This document shows positions 1-8,803 of a stretch of DNA of 64,000 nucleotides, in pieces; positions within the stretch are counted from its first letter, which is position 1; each line of letters starts with the position of its first letter. The notes below the pieces were generated by a model. It was not told where the DNA came from, did no database searches, and saw only the letters and a list, made by a program, of their open reading frames with translations. The position numbers were made by a program, and so were the translations under genes. Source of the DNA: Tamlana crocina (GTDB lineage Bacteria > Bacteroidota > Bacteroidia > Flavobacteriales > Flavobacteriaceae); assembly GCA_040429635.1 (NCBI GenBank), contig CP158972.1, forward strand, positions 3,169,501-3,233,500, given 5' to 3'.

Positions 1-255
1 GTGCTCAATAAAATCACAATGACTTACCCAAACGAAGGTGGTTACACGCCTGGCGATGCTTACGATATTTTTTATGATGACAACTACATCATCAAAGAAT
101 GGGTTTTTAGACGTGGCAACCAAACCGAACCGTCACTCACCAACACCTTCGAGAACCTGCAAGATTTTAACGGCATAAAAATAGCTTTGGAACACAAAAA
201 AGGCGAAGGCGATTGGAGTCTCGATTTTACTAATGTGTCCGTAGTTTTAGAGTAA
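1..255 (+). CDS. Unknown protein, C-terminal part
   Basis: The reading frame is open from the first base of the window, so this is very probably the last 84 residues of a longer protein. I do not recognise the family. The fragment is acidic and aromatic-rich, with alternating short hydrophobic stretches (GDAYDIFYDD, IIKEWVFRRGN, GIKIALEHKK, WSLDFTNVSVVLE) that look like beta strands of a secreted or periplasmic flavobacterial protein. The GTG at base 1 should not be taken as the real start. A strong hairpin terminator follows about 100 bases downstream. Confidence 0.55.
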   Translation: MLNKITMTYPNEGGYTPGDAYDIFYDDNYIIKEWVFRRGNQTEPSLTNTFENLQDFNGIKIALEHKKGEGDWSLDFTNVSVVLE

Positions 256-352
256 TTTCGAATTCATTTTTGTAAATAAAAACATCCAAACACCAATTAT
301 AGGCGTATATAAAGTATAGAAATTACTATTCCGCTTATGCGTCTATATATAT

Positions 353-387
353 TAAAAGCGCTTCAATCAATGGTTGAAGCGCTTTTT
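353..387. terminator. Bidirectional intrinsic terminator
   Basis: An 11-bp perfect stem (AAGCGCTTCAA / TTGAAGCGCTT) with a 7-base loop is flanked by A-rich and T-rich tracts. It sits between the converging ends of the unknown protein (plus strand) and the CDGSH protein (minus strand) and can serve both. Confidence 0.85.
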
Positions 388-400
388 CATTTCAATGGTT

Positions 401-820
401 TTATCCTTTAAATTTTGTTTTCACATGGCTGCCATCGCAATACGGTTTATTTTCCGAGGCGCCACACCTGCAAAATGCCGTGGTTTTACTTTTCATTTCA
501 GAACTGCCGTCCAAATCAATCACTTTTATCGTTCCGTGTACCAATAACGGGCCGTTGCTCAACACTTCCACTTTGGCTTCTTCAACAACCGTGCTTTCAT
601 CAACACTGGCATTCATATAGTAGCTCAAAGCACCCGAAGGGCAACGCACCACCTGATTGATAATTTCATCGGTTTGAGCGCCACCAATGGTTATCCACGG
701 ACGCATATCGGGCCTAAAAACCTTGGGCAGCCCTTTCACACAAATCCCCGAATGTATACAGGCCTCGGGGTTCCAAACAATGGTTACCTCGCCGTTGGTA
801 TATTCCTTAATCCCAGTCAT
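401..820 (-). CDS. (4Fe-4S)-binding / CDGSH iron-sulfur protein
   Basis: 139 residues. The N-terminal half is a divergent 4Fe-4S mono-cluster domain (Fer4_19 type) with cysteines in ACIHSGICVKG and VRCPSGA. The C-terminal half is a CDGSH domain with CRCGASENKPYCDGSH, whose three Cys and one His bind a 2Fe-2S cluster. I chose the ATG at 820 (MTGIKEYTNGEV). The open frame runs on upstream to 1183, but that part would overlap kynU and looks like noncoding translation. The gene is divergent from kynU with a 114-bp gap. This two-domain fusion is common in bacteria; its electron-transfer or cluster role is not established. Confidence 0.88.
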   Translation of the reverse strand: MTGIKEYTNGEVTIVWNPEACIHSGICVKGLPKVFRPDMRPWITIGGAQTDEIINQVVRCPSGALSYYMNASVDESTVVEEAKVEVLSNGPLLVHGTIKVIDLDGSSEMKSKTTAFCRCGASENKPYCDGSHVKTKFKG

Positions 821-934
821 AGTAGGTGTTTTCACTAAAGATACGAAAATTTGGGACAATTTTCTTGTTTTCACTGTGCCCATTGGTTGGTTTAGATTGC
901 TTATTTTTGTTAGAAACCCAAAAAGAAAAACACC

Positions 935-2206
935 TTGTTCCATTATAAAACGGGTCTTGATTTTGCCTTCGAACAAGACCGAAACGACAAACTGAAAGCT
1001 TACCGAACTCAATTCCACATTCCGAAAAACCCAGATGGAAGCGATTGTATTTACATGACGGGTAACTCGTTGGGACTTCAGCCTAAAAGTACCAAAGCCT
1101 GCGTAAACCAAGAGCTTGACGATTGGGCTCAATTGGGGGTCGAAGGTCATTTTGAAGCTAAAAACCCGTGGTTGCCTTATCACGAATTTCTAACCGAAAG
1201 TATGGCCAATGTGGTGGGCGCCAAACCTATTGAAGTGGTGGTGATGAATACCCTTACCGCCAACCTCCATTTTATGATGGTGTCGTTTTACCAACCCACT
1301 AAAACCCGTTACAAAATACTGATTGAAAGTGATGCTTTTCCTTCGGACAAATACGCAGTGGAATCACAATTACGCCATCACGGTTTTGATGATAAAGACG
1401 GACTGGTTCTATGGAAACCCCGAAAAGGCGAAGAGCTTTTGAATTATGAAGATTTAGAGACCATCCTCAAGGAACAAGGCGAGGAAATCGCACTGATTAT
1501 GATTGGTGGTGTTAATTATTACACTGGGCAGTTTTTCGATTTAAAACGCATCACCAAATTGGGACACCAGTACGGCTGCAAAGTAGGTTTTGACTGTGCC
1601 CACGGGGCAGGCAACGTACAGTTGAATTTGCACGATTCGGGTGCCGATTTTGCCGTTTGGTGCACCTATAAATATTTAAACTCGGGGCCGGGCAGTTTGG
1701 CGGGCTGTTTTGTGCACGAACGCCATGCCCATAATAAAAACCTCAACCGGTTTACGGGCTGGTGGAGCCACAATAAACAAACCCGTTTTAACATGCGCAA
1801 CGAGTTTGACCAACTTCCGGGTGCTGAAGGCTGGCAGCTCAGTAACCCGCCTATTTTATCGATGGCTGCCATTAAAGCCTCGCTCGATATATTTAGCGAA
1901 GTAGGCATGGAACAGCTCACCGAAAAATCGAAAAAACTAACGGGCTATTTCGAATTTTTATTGAAGCAATTGGGCGAAGATACTATTAGAATCATAACCC
2001 CAGAAAACCCAAACGAACGCGGTTGCCAATTATCCATTCAAGTTAAAAACGCCGATAAATCATTACATGACAAGCTCACCCAAGCAGGCGTCATTAGCGA
2101 TTGGCGTGAACCCGATGTGATTCGCTGTGCGCCCACACCGTTTTATAATTCGTTTGAGGATGTGTATCAATTGGTTAAAAAATTAAAGGTTATTTTAAAT
2201 GAATAA
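935..2206 (+). CDS. kynU: Kynureninase
   Basis: PLP-dependent hydrolase that converts kynurenine or 3-hydroxykynurenine to anthranilate or 3-hydroxyanthranilate plus alanine. 423 residues, the usual length. The family signature GNSLGLQPKST is near the N-terminus, and CTYKYLNSGPGSLAG carries the PLP-binding lysine (K246). The start appears to be TTG at 935: an in-frame TAG at 911 rules out a longer protein, there is no in-frame ATG nearby, and the residues after the TTG (FHYKTGLDFA) read like the normal kynureninase N-terminus. It is the first gene of the kynurenine operon and overlaps kmo by 8 bp. Confidence 0.95.
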   Translation: MFHYKTGLDFAFEQDRNDKLKAYRTQFHIPKNPDGSDCIYMTGNSLGLQPKSTKACVNQELDDWAQLGVEGHFEAKNPWLPYHEFLTESMANVVGAKPIEVVVMNTLTANLHFMMVSFYQPTKTRYKILIESDAFPSDKYAVESQLRHHGFDDKDGLVLWKPRKGEELLNYEDLETILKEQGEEIALIMIGGVNYYTGQFFDLKRITKLGHQYGCKVGFDCAHGAGNVQLNLHDSGADFAVWCTYKYLNSGPGSLAGCFVHERHAHNKNLNRFTGWWSHNKQTRFNMRNEFDQLPGAEGWQLSNPPILSMAAIKASLDIFSEVGMEQLTEKSKKLTGYFEFLLKQLGEDTIRIITPENPNERGCQLSIQVKNADKSLHDKLTQAGVISDWREPDVIRCAPTPFYNSFEDVYQLVKKLKVILNE

Positions 2207-3596
2207 TCAGCAAAACATACTCATCATCGGCGCCGGCCTTTGTGGCAGCCTGTTGGCATTGCGTTTAGGTCAACGGGGCTACAACGTGTCTGTTTACGAG
2301 AAGCGTCCCGATTTACGAAAAGTCGACATTAGCTCTGGGCGCTCCATTAATTTGGCGTTTTCCAACCGCGGACAAAAAGCTATGAAATTGGTTGGTTTGG
2401 AAGACAAAGCAAAAGCACTCTGCATCCCCATGACTGGGCGGATGATTCACGACACACACGGCAACACCTTTCTTTCAAATTACAGCGGTAGGGAGCACGA
2501 ATACATCAATTCTATTTCCCGTAGGGGGCTCAACACCCTACTTTTGGATGAAGCCGAAAAGCACGAAAACGTCAAGGTCTTTTTCAATAGTAAATGTTTG
2601 TCAGTCGATTTTGAAAACACCACCGCCCTATTTGAAGATTATAACACCAAAAAGCAATTTGTAGAAGACGCCGATATTATTATTGCCGCCGATGGTGCTG
2701 GCTCAGCACTTCGAAAGAGCTATTATTTAGGCAAGAAATTCCTGTTCAGCTTTTCTCAGGATTGGCTTACTCATGGATACAAGGAATTGGCCATTTTACC
2801 TAAAAAAAACGGCGACTACAAAACTTATAAAAATGCTCTCCATATTTGGCCTCGCGGCAATTTTATGCTCATTGCCCTACCTAATTTGGATGGCAGTTTT
2901 ACCGTAACCCTATTTTTAAGTTACGATGAGGGCGAGTACAATTTCAACAACCTCAACACCGAAAACCGGGTTTTGGAGTTTTTCAAAAAAGAATTTCCCG
3001 ATGCTTTAGCGATTATGCCTAATCTTTTGGATGATTTTTTTACGAACCCCACTTCTCCACTGGGCACTATAAAATGTTCACCTTGGCATTATAAAGGCAA
3101 TACGCTCTTAATGGGTGATGCGGCCCATGCCATCGTTCCGTTTTACGGCCAGGGGATGAATGCTTCTTTTGAAGATGTCTCCGAATTCGATAAAGTTTTA
3201 GACCAAGGGTTGAATAATTGGGAAGCGGTTTTTAAAACCTTCGAAAAAAACAGAAAAAAAGACACCGATGCCATTGCCGATTTGGCTATTGACAATTTCC
3301 ATGAAATGAAAGACCACGTGGCCAACCCCATTTTTCAAGAAAAACGTAAATTGGAAATGGCTCTGGAAAAGGAATTCCCTAATGAATATGCCTCAAAATA
3401 TTCCATGGTGACTTTCAATGAAAATATAGGCTACCGCGAAGCTATGATTAGAGGCCGCGCACAAGACAAAGCAATTTTAAACCTGTTAACGGACAAAAAA
3501 ATAGATATTAACGGCGACTTGAAATCAAACTTAGAAAAAATTAAAAATGAAACCGAAGCAATTTTAGAAGACGATAGAATTGCGGGATTGAAATAA
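2199..3596 (+). CDS. kmo: Kynurenine 3-monooxygenase
   Basis: FAD-dependent aromatic hydroxylase that makes 3-hydroxykynurenine from kynurenine with NADPH and O2. 465 residues, normal length. The Rossmann motif IIGAGLCGSLLA lies at residues 9-20, the second FAD motif DADIIIAADGAGS in the middle, and the GDAAHAIVPFYGQGMN flavin-binding motif later. The C-terminus is helical and not strongly hydrophobic, as in bacterial KMOs that lack the mitochondrial membrane anchor. It overlaps kynU by 8 bp, implying translational coupling. Confidence 0.95.
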   Translation: MNNQQNILIIGAGLCGSLLALRLGQRGYNVSVYEKRPDLRKVDISSGRSINLAFSNRGQKAMKLVGLEDKAKALCIPMTGRMIHDTHGNTFLSNYSGREHEYINSISRRGLNTLLLDEAEKHENVKVFFNSKCLSVDFENTTALFEDYNTKKQFVEDADIIIAADGAGSALRKSYYLGKKFLFSFSQDWLTHGYKELAILPKKNGDYKTYKNALHIWPRGNFMLIALPNLDGSFTVTLFLSYDEGEYNFNNLNTENRVLEFFKKEFPDALAIMPNLLDDFFTNPTSPLGTIKCSPWHYKGNTLLMGDAAHAIVPFYGQGMNASFEDVSEFDKVLDQGLNNWEAVFKTFEKNRKKDTDAIADLAIDNFHEMKDHVANPIFQEKRKLEMALEKEFPNEYASKYSMVTFNENIGYREAMIRGRAQDKAILNLLTDKKIDINGDLKSNLEKIKNETEAILEDDRIAGLK

Positions 3597-3605
3597 AAAC
3601 GAAGC

Positions 3606-3688
3606 CTTCCCTAACCCTTCCAAAGGAAGGGAATCATAGTGCTTTAAAAAGTTTAACAAAATGTCTTACCCGCCCGAATAAGGGTGGG
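3606..3688. repeat. Two intergenic hairpin repeats inside the kynurenine operon
   Basis: The 100-bp gap between kmo and the next gene holds two small palindromes. One is a perfect 7-bp stem with an AAA loop (CCCTTCCAAAGGAAGGG, 3615-3631). The other is CCCGCCC...GGGTGGG at 3669-3688. From memory the first resembles a sequence scattered between genes in flavobacterial genomes. Neither is followed by a T-run in the direction of transcription, so neither looks like an intrinsic terminator. Confidence 0.55.
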
Positions 3689-3696
3689 CTTAAATT

Positions 3697-4098
3697 ATGA
3701 AAAACCAAAACGTAACACCTCGTGGCGCCTACCCCCACACAAAAAGGGTTGGCGATTTTATATTTGTTTCGGGCACCAGTTCGAGAAGGGCAGACAACAG
3801 TATTGCCGGTGTTGAAATTATTGATAACATGGGCACCAAGCACCTCAACATTGAAGTACAGACACGAGAAGTTTTAAAAAACATCGAAAAAAATCTAAAT
3901 AAAGAAGGCGCTAGTTTAAATGATGTGGTTGATGTTACCACCTTTTTGGTAAATATGAACGATTTTGCCGGATACAATAAAGCTTACGCCGAATTTTTTA
4001 ATGCGGAAACTGGTCCCACCCGAACCACTGTAGCCGTGCATCAATTACCGCACCCCGATTTAGTGGTCGAAATTAAAGTTGTGGCATTTAAAAAATGA
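3697..4098 (+). CDS. RidA-family 2-aminomuconate deaminase
   Basis: 133-residue YjgF/YER057c/UK114 (RidA) protein. In this operon it is expected to hydrolyse 2-aminomuconate to 4-oxalocrotonate and ammonia. Family landmarks are [18 protein letters not shown] near the N-terminus, the [21 protein letters not shown] segment, and [21 protein letters not shown], where the arginine is the conserved substrate-binding residue. The specific assignment comes from the neighbours (it overlaps the aminomuconate semialdehyde dehydrogenase gene by 4 bp); from sequence alone only RidA membership is certain. Confidence 0.88.
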   Translation: MKNQNVTPRGAYPHTKRVGDFIFVSGTSSRRADNSIAGVEIIDNMGTKHLNIEVQTREVLKNIEKNLNKEGASLNDVVDVTTFLVNMNDFAGYNKAYAEFFNAETGPTRTTVAVHQLPHPDLVVEIKVVAFKK

Positions 4099-5534
4099 AA
4101 ATCCAAAATTACATAAACGGACAATTTACAGACCCTATTTCCAATGAATGGCTGGATAATTATAACCCATCCAATGGCGAGATTTATGGTCAAATACCAA
4201 ATTCATCAAAAGCCGATGTGGAGGCAGCATACCAAAGTGCCCAATCAGCTTTTGGGCAGTGGTCGCAAACCACAATGGAAGAACGCAGCCGCATTCTTTT
4301 AAAAATTTCAGAATTAATCGAAGACAATTTTCAGAAATTAGCCGAGGCCGAAAGCAAGGATAACGGTAAACCGATTAGTTTAGCCAAATCGGTCGATATT
4401 CCTAGAGCGGCCAGTAACTTCCGTTTTTTTGCCCATGCCATTATCCAGTTTTTTAGCGAGAGCCACGAATCAGTTGGGCAAAATGCTATCAACTATACCT
4501 TAAGGCAACCCATTGGCGTTGTCGGTTGTATTTCTCCATGGAATTTACCTCTGTATTTATTCACTTGGAAAATCGCTCCAGCCCTTGCTGCCGGAAATTG
4601 TGTAGTGGCCAAACCCAGTGAAGTGACGCCAATGACGGCCTATCTTTTGGGGGACATTTGTAATAAAGCTGGATTGCCCAAAGGAGTGTTAAATATTGTT
4701 CACGGTAGTGGCACAACCACAGGACAAGCCATCATTGAACACCAAAACATTAAAGCTATTAGTTTTACGGGCGGCACCAAAACAGGAGCTGAAATTGCCA
4801 AAATAGCGGCACCCATGTTCAAAAAACTGTCGTTAGAAATGGGCGGAAAAAATCCCAACATCATTTTTGCCGATTGCGATTATGAGGATATGCTGAACAC
4901 CACGGTAAAATCATCTTTTTCAAACCAAGGTCAGATTTGTTTATGCGGCAGCCGTATTTTTGTAGAAGCCTCCATTTATGATAAATTCAAACATGATTTT
5001 ATTGAAAAAGTGAAGCAACTTAAAGTGGGACACCCATCAGAGGAAAGCACTCAAATTGGAGCATTGGTTTCAAAAGCTCATTTAGAAAAAGTGATGAATT
5101 ACATCAAAATAGCCAATGACGAAGACGGAAAAATATTATGTGGCGGAAATAAGGTTGCGCTGAAAGACTTTGAAAACGGCTATTACTTAGAACCAACTGT
5201 TATTGAGGTTACCAATAATAACTGCCGCATCAACCAAGAGGAAGTTTTTGGCCCCGTGGTGACTGTTATGCCGTTTCATTTGGAAGATGAAGCCCTGAAC
5301 TTAGCCAACCAGACGGAATATGGTTTATCGGCTACCATTTGGACCAACAATTTAAAACGCACTATGCGCATGAGTCAGCACATCCAAGCAGGAATTATTT
5401 GGGCAAATACTTGGATGATGCGCGATTTGCGTACCCCTTTCGGGGGAATAAAGGCCTCTGGAATGGGTCGCGAAGGCGGATTTGAAGCCCTGCGTTTTTT
5501 TACGGAACAAAAAAATGTATGTATAAAATATTAA
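4095..5534 (+). CDS. 2-Aminomuconate 6-semialdehyde dehydrogenase
   Basis: 479-residue NAD-dependent aldehyde dehydrogenase. It has the cofactor motif FTGGTKTG, the general-base glutamate in [10 protein letters not shown] and the catalytic cysteine C282 in [11 protein letters not shown]. The family includes 2-hydroxymuconic and 2-aminomuconic semialdehyde dehydrogenases. Between the deaminase (ATGA overlap) and the rest of the kynurenine genes, oxidation of 2-aminomuconate semialdehyde to 2-aminomuconate is the best call. An aldehyde dehydrogenase of other specificity cannot be excluded from sequence alone. Confidence 0.88.
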   Translation: MKIQNYINGQFTDPISNEWLDNYNPSNGEIYGQIPNSSKADVEAAYQSAQSAFGQWSQTTMEERSRILLKISELIEDNFQKLAEAESKDNGKPISLAKSVDIPRAASNFRFFAHAIIQFFSESHESVGQNAINYTLRQPIGVVGCISPWNLPLYLFTWKIAPALAAGNCVVAKPSEVTPMTAYLLGDICNKAGLPKGVLNIVHGSGTTTGQAIIEHQNIKAISFTGGTKTGAEIAKIAAPMFKKLSLEMGGKNPNIIFADCDYEDMLNTTVKSSFSNQGQICLCGSRIFVEASIYDKFKHDFIEKVKQLKVGHPSEESTQIGALVSKAHLEKVMNYIKIANDEDGKILCGGNKVALKDFENGYYLEPTVIEVTNNNCRINQEEVFGPVVTVMPFHLEDEALNLANQTEYGLSATIWTNNLKRTMRMSQHIQAGIIWANTWMMRDLRTPFGGIKASGMGREGGFEALRFFTEQKNVCIKY

Positions 5535-5535
5535 C

Positions 5536-6198
5536 ATGGGGATAGGAAGAAGAAGTTTTTTACGCTTATCAAGCCTAGCTCTAGCAGGCACCATGGTCGA
5601 CCCTTTGCAAGCTGTCAACATTAAAGACAATATTTACGTTAATAAAAAACTTGGCATTATTTTCGAAATCCCAACCGATTGGGGCTATATAAGCGTTAAA
5701 GATTTTGGAAAATTAAAACAGGAGCAAATACTTAATGATTTTTATGAAGAAATTAAGGATGAAGTTTATGAGGATTTGGGCGACCCTATATGTATTGCCA
5801 CAAAATACTACCATGATTTACCAAAATACAAAGGCATTTTTTCCCCAACAATAACACTAAATATTACTCATAAATCAGAACTTGAAGAATTTGATTTTGA
5901 AAATTTTGAAGAATTAATGGAGTTTTCTGAAATTGGTGTTTCAAATCTTTTAAAGGACTTTAGAGTATTGAAAAGACATGAACCATTTTTTCAAAGCAAC
6001 TGCAAGTTTTATGAATACGATGCACAATACCTATTTGAGCATATCGAACTTAAAAAACCGCTACGGGTTGAACTAAAAGTTTTGAAAGTTGAACACAACG
6101 ATTTTTACTATGATTTTAATTGTCATCAATCAAAAGAGGCCAATCAAATTGCACAAATTGAATTTGACAATTTTAAAAAAACAATAAGATTAATATGA
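5536..6198 (+). CDS. Unknown protein with Tat-like signal peptide
   Basis: 220 residues, family not recognised. The N-terminus carries a twin-arginine pattern (GRRSFLRLSSLALAGTM), suggesting export of a folded protein through Tat; a TatA gene lies at 11839-12126. The rest is rich in Asp, Glu, Phe and Tyr without cysteine clusters or known catalytic motifs, and begins with a strand-rich segment (LGIIFEIPTDWGYISV). It starts 1 bp after the dehydrogenase stop and overlaps the SDR start by 4 bp (ATGA), so it is a true operon member, yet no step of the pathway obviously needs it. Confidence 0.8.
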   Translation: MGIGRRSFLRLSSLALAGTMVDPLQAVNIKDNIYVNKKLGIIFEIPTDWGYISVKDFGKLKQEQILNDFYEEIKDEVYEDLGDPICIATKYYHDLPKYKGIFSPTITLNITHKSELEEFDFENFEELMEFSEIGVSNLLKDFRVLKRHEPFFQSNCKFYEYDAQYLFEHIELKKPLRVELKVLKVEHNDFYYDFNCHQSKEANQIAQIEFDNFKKTIRLI

Positions 6199-6977
6199 AC
6201 TTAAACATAAACAACAAAAACGCTTTAGTGTGCGGAAGCACGCAAGGCATAGGAAAAGCTACCGCCATAGCATTGGCCAACGAAGGGGTTAACGTTACCC
6301 TAGTAGCCCGAAACAGAGAGAAATTAAAGGAAGTTCTCGCCGAACTGCCTCAGCACCGAAACCACTCTTATATTGTGGCCGATTTTACAAATCCGAGAGA
6401 ACTACAGGAGCAAGTAATCAAATTCATTGAGAAAAATCACGGTTTCCATATTGTTATCAATAATACAGGCGGCCCCAGAAGCGGCGAAATTTTAACGGCC
6501 AGTCTGGATGAGTTCGACAACGCCTTTACCATGCACGTTAAATGCAACCACGTATTGGCACAAGCCACCGTTCCGTTTATGAAACAAGAGGGTTTTGGGA
6601 GAATTGTCAATATTATTTCCACATCGGTAAAGGAACCCATCCCCGGATTGGGCGTAAGCAATACCATTCGGGGCGCTGTGGGCAATTGGAGCAAAACTTT
6701 AGCCGACGAACTTGGCGCTTTTGGCATTACCGTTAACAATGTGCTTCCTGGTTTTACCGAAACGGAACGGCTCAATGAGATCATTAAAATAAAAGCTGCA
6801 AATGAAGATACATCGGTTGAAAACATGGCTGAAATCATGAAAAATTATACTCCTGCAAAACGTTTTGCCCAGCCTGAGGAAACCGCCAGTGTCGTGGTTT
6901 TTCTGGCTAGCGAACAAGCTGGATACATTAACGGTATTAACATTCCGGTTGATGGTGGTAGAACCAAATCACTATAA
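6195..6977 (+). CDS. SDR-family oxidoreductase with atypical active site
   Basis: 260-residue short-chain dehydrogenase/reductase fold. The nucleotide-binding motif is modified (CGSTQGIGKA), NNTGG replaces NNAG, and the C-terminus (GYINGINIPVDGG) is typical. Where classical SDRs have YxxxK, this protein has S155-N-T-I-R159, so both the catalytic Tyr and Lys are missing. A 3-oxoacyl-ACP-reductase-like SDR subgroup lacking the full tetrad is known. Its step in kynurenine degradation is unclear. It overlaps the Tat-signal gene by 4 bp. Confidence 0.88.
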   Translation: MNLNINNKNALVCGSTQGIGKATAIALANEGVNVTLVARNREKLKEVLAELPQHRNHSYIVADFTNPRELQEQVIKFIEKNHGFHIVINNTGGPRSGEILTASLDEFDNAFTMHVKCNHVLAQATVPFMKQEGFGRIVNIISTSVKEPIPGLGVSNTIRGAVGNWSKTLADELGAFGITVNNVLPGFTETERLNEIIKIKAANEDTSVENMAEIMKNYTPAKRFAQPEETASVVVFLASEQAGYINGINIPVDGGRTKSL

Positions 6978-7044
6978 TCCAACATTAACAACAAACACTT
7001 TTTGTTTTATAGTTTTATACTTAATTTTATAAACGTAAACTGCG

Positions 7045-7104
7045 TGAGGGATTGAAGCTAGCTACCGTGTAGCGCGAAAAGCCCGACCCGATAGGGACAC
7101 GCCC
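7045..7104. repeat. REP-like intergenic element
   Basis: The gap between the SDR and dioxygenase genes contains a stem-loop (GCTAC-CGT-GTAGC, 7061-7073) followed by GCGAAAAGCCCGACCCGATAGGG. From memory this block is a dispersed repeat found between genes in Flavobacteriales. It may also act as an mRNA processing or attenuation hairpin within the operon. A three-codon ATG-to-TGA reading frame at 7111-7122 overlaps the dioxygenase start. Confidence 0.5.
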
Positions 7105-7118
7105 AAAAATATGGAACT

Positions 7119-7655
7119 ATGAGCAAGCTTGTTTCCCCATTAAATTTTAAAGATTGGATTGAAGAAAACCGACACCTGCTTAAACCGCCGGTGGGCAATA
7201 AAGTGGTTTGGAAAGATGCCGATTTTATTGTGATGGTGGTTGGCGGCCCCAATAGCCGTAAAGATTATCATTACAATGAAACGCCCGAATTCTTTTATCA
7301 GGTGGAAGGCGATATTGTTTTAAAAATTATTGACAATGGCACGCCTAAAGATGTTCATATTAAAGAGGGCGATATTTATTTGCTTCCGCCCAAAGTTCCG
7401 CACTCTCCGCAACGGGGCGCCAATACTGTGGGTTTGGTTATTGAATACAAACGCCCCAAAGGTATGAAAGATGCCCTGGTTTGGTTTTGTGAACATTGCA
7501 CCACCAAACTTTACGAAGAAGATTTTACACTTGAAAATATTGAAACCGATATGCCCAAAATTTTCGATAATTATTACAAAGACAAAAGCAAACGCAGTTG
7601 CCCCAATTGTGGAGAGGTGATGCAACCGCCAAAAAAGATTCAGCTTGAAGATTAA
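7119..7655 (+). CDS. nbaC: 3-Hydroxyanthranilate 3,4-dioxygenase
   Basis: 178-residue cupin-type Fe(II) dioxygenase that opens the ring of 3-hydroxyanthranilate to 2-amino-3-carboxymuconate semialdehyde. All residues known from the bacterial enzyme are in place: substrate arginines R47 and R99, and iron ligands H51, E57 and H95. The C-terminal rubredoxin-like metal site is also present: C124/C127 and C161/C164 (CEHC, CPNC). The ATG at 7119 gives the standard N-terminus. It lies 62 bp ahead of the ACMS decarboxylase gene. Confidence 0.96.
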   Translation: MSKLVSPLNFKDWIEENRHLLKPPVGNKVVWKDADFIVMVVGGPNSRKDYHYNETPEFFYQVEGDIVLKIIDNGTPKDVHIKEGDIYLLPPKVPHSPQRGANTVGLVIEYKRPKGMKDALVWFCEHCTTKLYEEDFTLENIETDMPKIFDNYYKDKSKRSCPNCGEVMQPPKKIQLED

Positions 7656-7717
7656 ATCAGTTTAAAGCAATTATAGCGTGATGGATTGCAAAGAAATCTA
7701 CCCATTAAATTTTAACT

Positions 7718-8803
7718 ATGGAAAAACGTAAACTTCGCATAAACGGTCATTCGCACTTGCTGCCCTACCCTGAGGAAATACCCGAGTACATGCGTGAAAA
7801 AGGTATTTTCTGGGTGGACAAAGACCGCAAGTTCATGTTACAAAAAGATTGGAGCCGCCCCGTTACCGATTCCAGTTTCTTTCTTTACGAAAAATTAGAG
7901 TGGATGGACCGTTATAACATCGATCATGCGGTGGTTTTAAACCTGTCGCAACTTTACGGGAACGGTTTACGTGTGGAGGAAATGAAACAAGCCTTACGGT
8001 TTCAAAACGATTTTAACGCACGCATACAGCACGACCACCCTAATAAATTTACTTGTGGTTTTGTGGTGCATCCCGGTTTTGTGCGCAGTGCCTGTTGGGA
8101 AATTGAACGCTGTGTTGAAGAGCACGGTATGCAGCTTTTATGTTTGCCCACACATTACATGGACACCATTGGCACTTGGCGCTGTATTTTTGATGAGGAA
8201 AACGAACCGATTTTTGAACTCGCAAACCATTACAACCTTGCTGTTGAAATCCATCCTTACGACGGTGAAAAATTTATTAAACTTGAAAATACGGCTTGGC
8301 GTTTCCATTTAATTTGGATGCTGGCCCAATGTGGCGATGCCTATCATTTTTTAACCTTAAATGGCTATCAAGATAAATACCCCAATATGCGTACTTGTTT
8401 TGCACATGGCGGTCAATTGGCACAAATCAACTTGGGAAGACGAATACAAGGTTTTGATGGCAGACCGGATTTATTTGAAGGCAAACACCACCCCCGAAAA
8501 GCCGTAGGGCATAAAAATATTTTTTTCGACACCTTGGTGCACGATACTGGAGGACTGGAATTACTGATTAAAAACCACGGTGCCAAACAGGTGCTTATGG
8601 GCCTGGACGACCCTTATCCACTGGGCGAAATGGAAAGCACCAAGCAATCCTCGTATCCCGGAAAAATTTTAGATTTGGCCAAAGAAAGGAATATAATTAC
8701 CCAAGCCGACCACGATGCCATGTGGGAGGATAATGTGATACAATGGCTGTGCGGAGAAGACCAAACCGCAAAAGAAAAATTAATTAATAGAATATTGAAC
8801 TAA
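7718..8803 (+). CDS. nbaD: 2-Amino-3-carboxymuconate-6-semialdehyde decarboxylase (ACMSD)
   Basis: 361-residue zinc-dependent amidohydrolase-fold decarboxylase, acting on the unstable product of the dioxygenase and diverting it from quinolinate towards 2-aminomuconate semialdehyde. The zinc motif HxH is H11-S-H13, later ligand regions include AVEIHPYDG and CFAHGG, and the catalytic aspartate region is LMGLDDPYPLGEME. It is slightly longer than the 330-340 residues of characterised ACMSDs. The pathway assignment is strongly supported by the adjacent dioxygenase. Its stop overlaps the next start (TAATG). Confidence 0.93.
   Translation: MEKRKLRINGHSHLLPYPEEIPEYMREKGIFWVDKDRKFMLQKDWSRPVTDSSFFLYEKLEWMDRYNIDHAVVLNLSQLYGNGLRVEEMKQALRFQNDFNARIQHDHPNKFTCGFVVHPGFVRSACWEIERCVEEHGMQLLCLPTHYMDTIGTWRCIFDEENEPIFELANHYNLAVEIHPYDGEKFIKLENTAWRFHLIWMLAQCGDAYHFLTLNGYQDKYPNMRTCFAHGGQLAQINLGRRIQGFDGRPDLFEGKHHPRKAVGHKNIFFDTLVHDTGGLELLIKNHGAKQVLMGLDDPYPLGEMESTKQSSYPGKILDLAKERNIITQADHDAMWEDNVIQWLCGEDQTAKEKLINRILN

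Noticed and set aside
821-1183. N-terminal extension of the CDGSH protein (open minus-strand frame to 1183)
   Set aside because: It overlaps kynU, is not part of the family, and a good ATG exists at 820.
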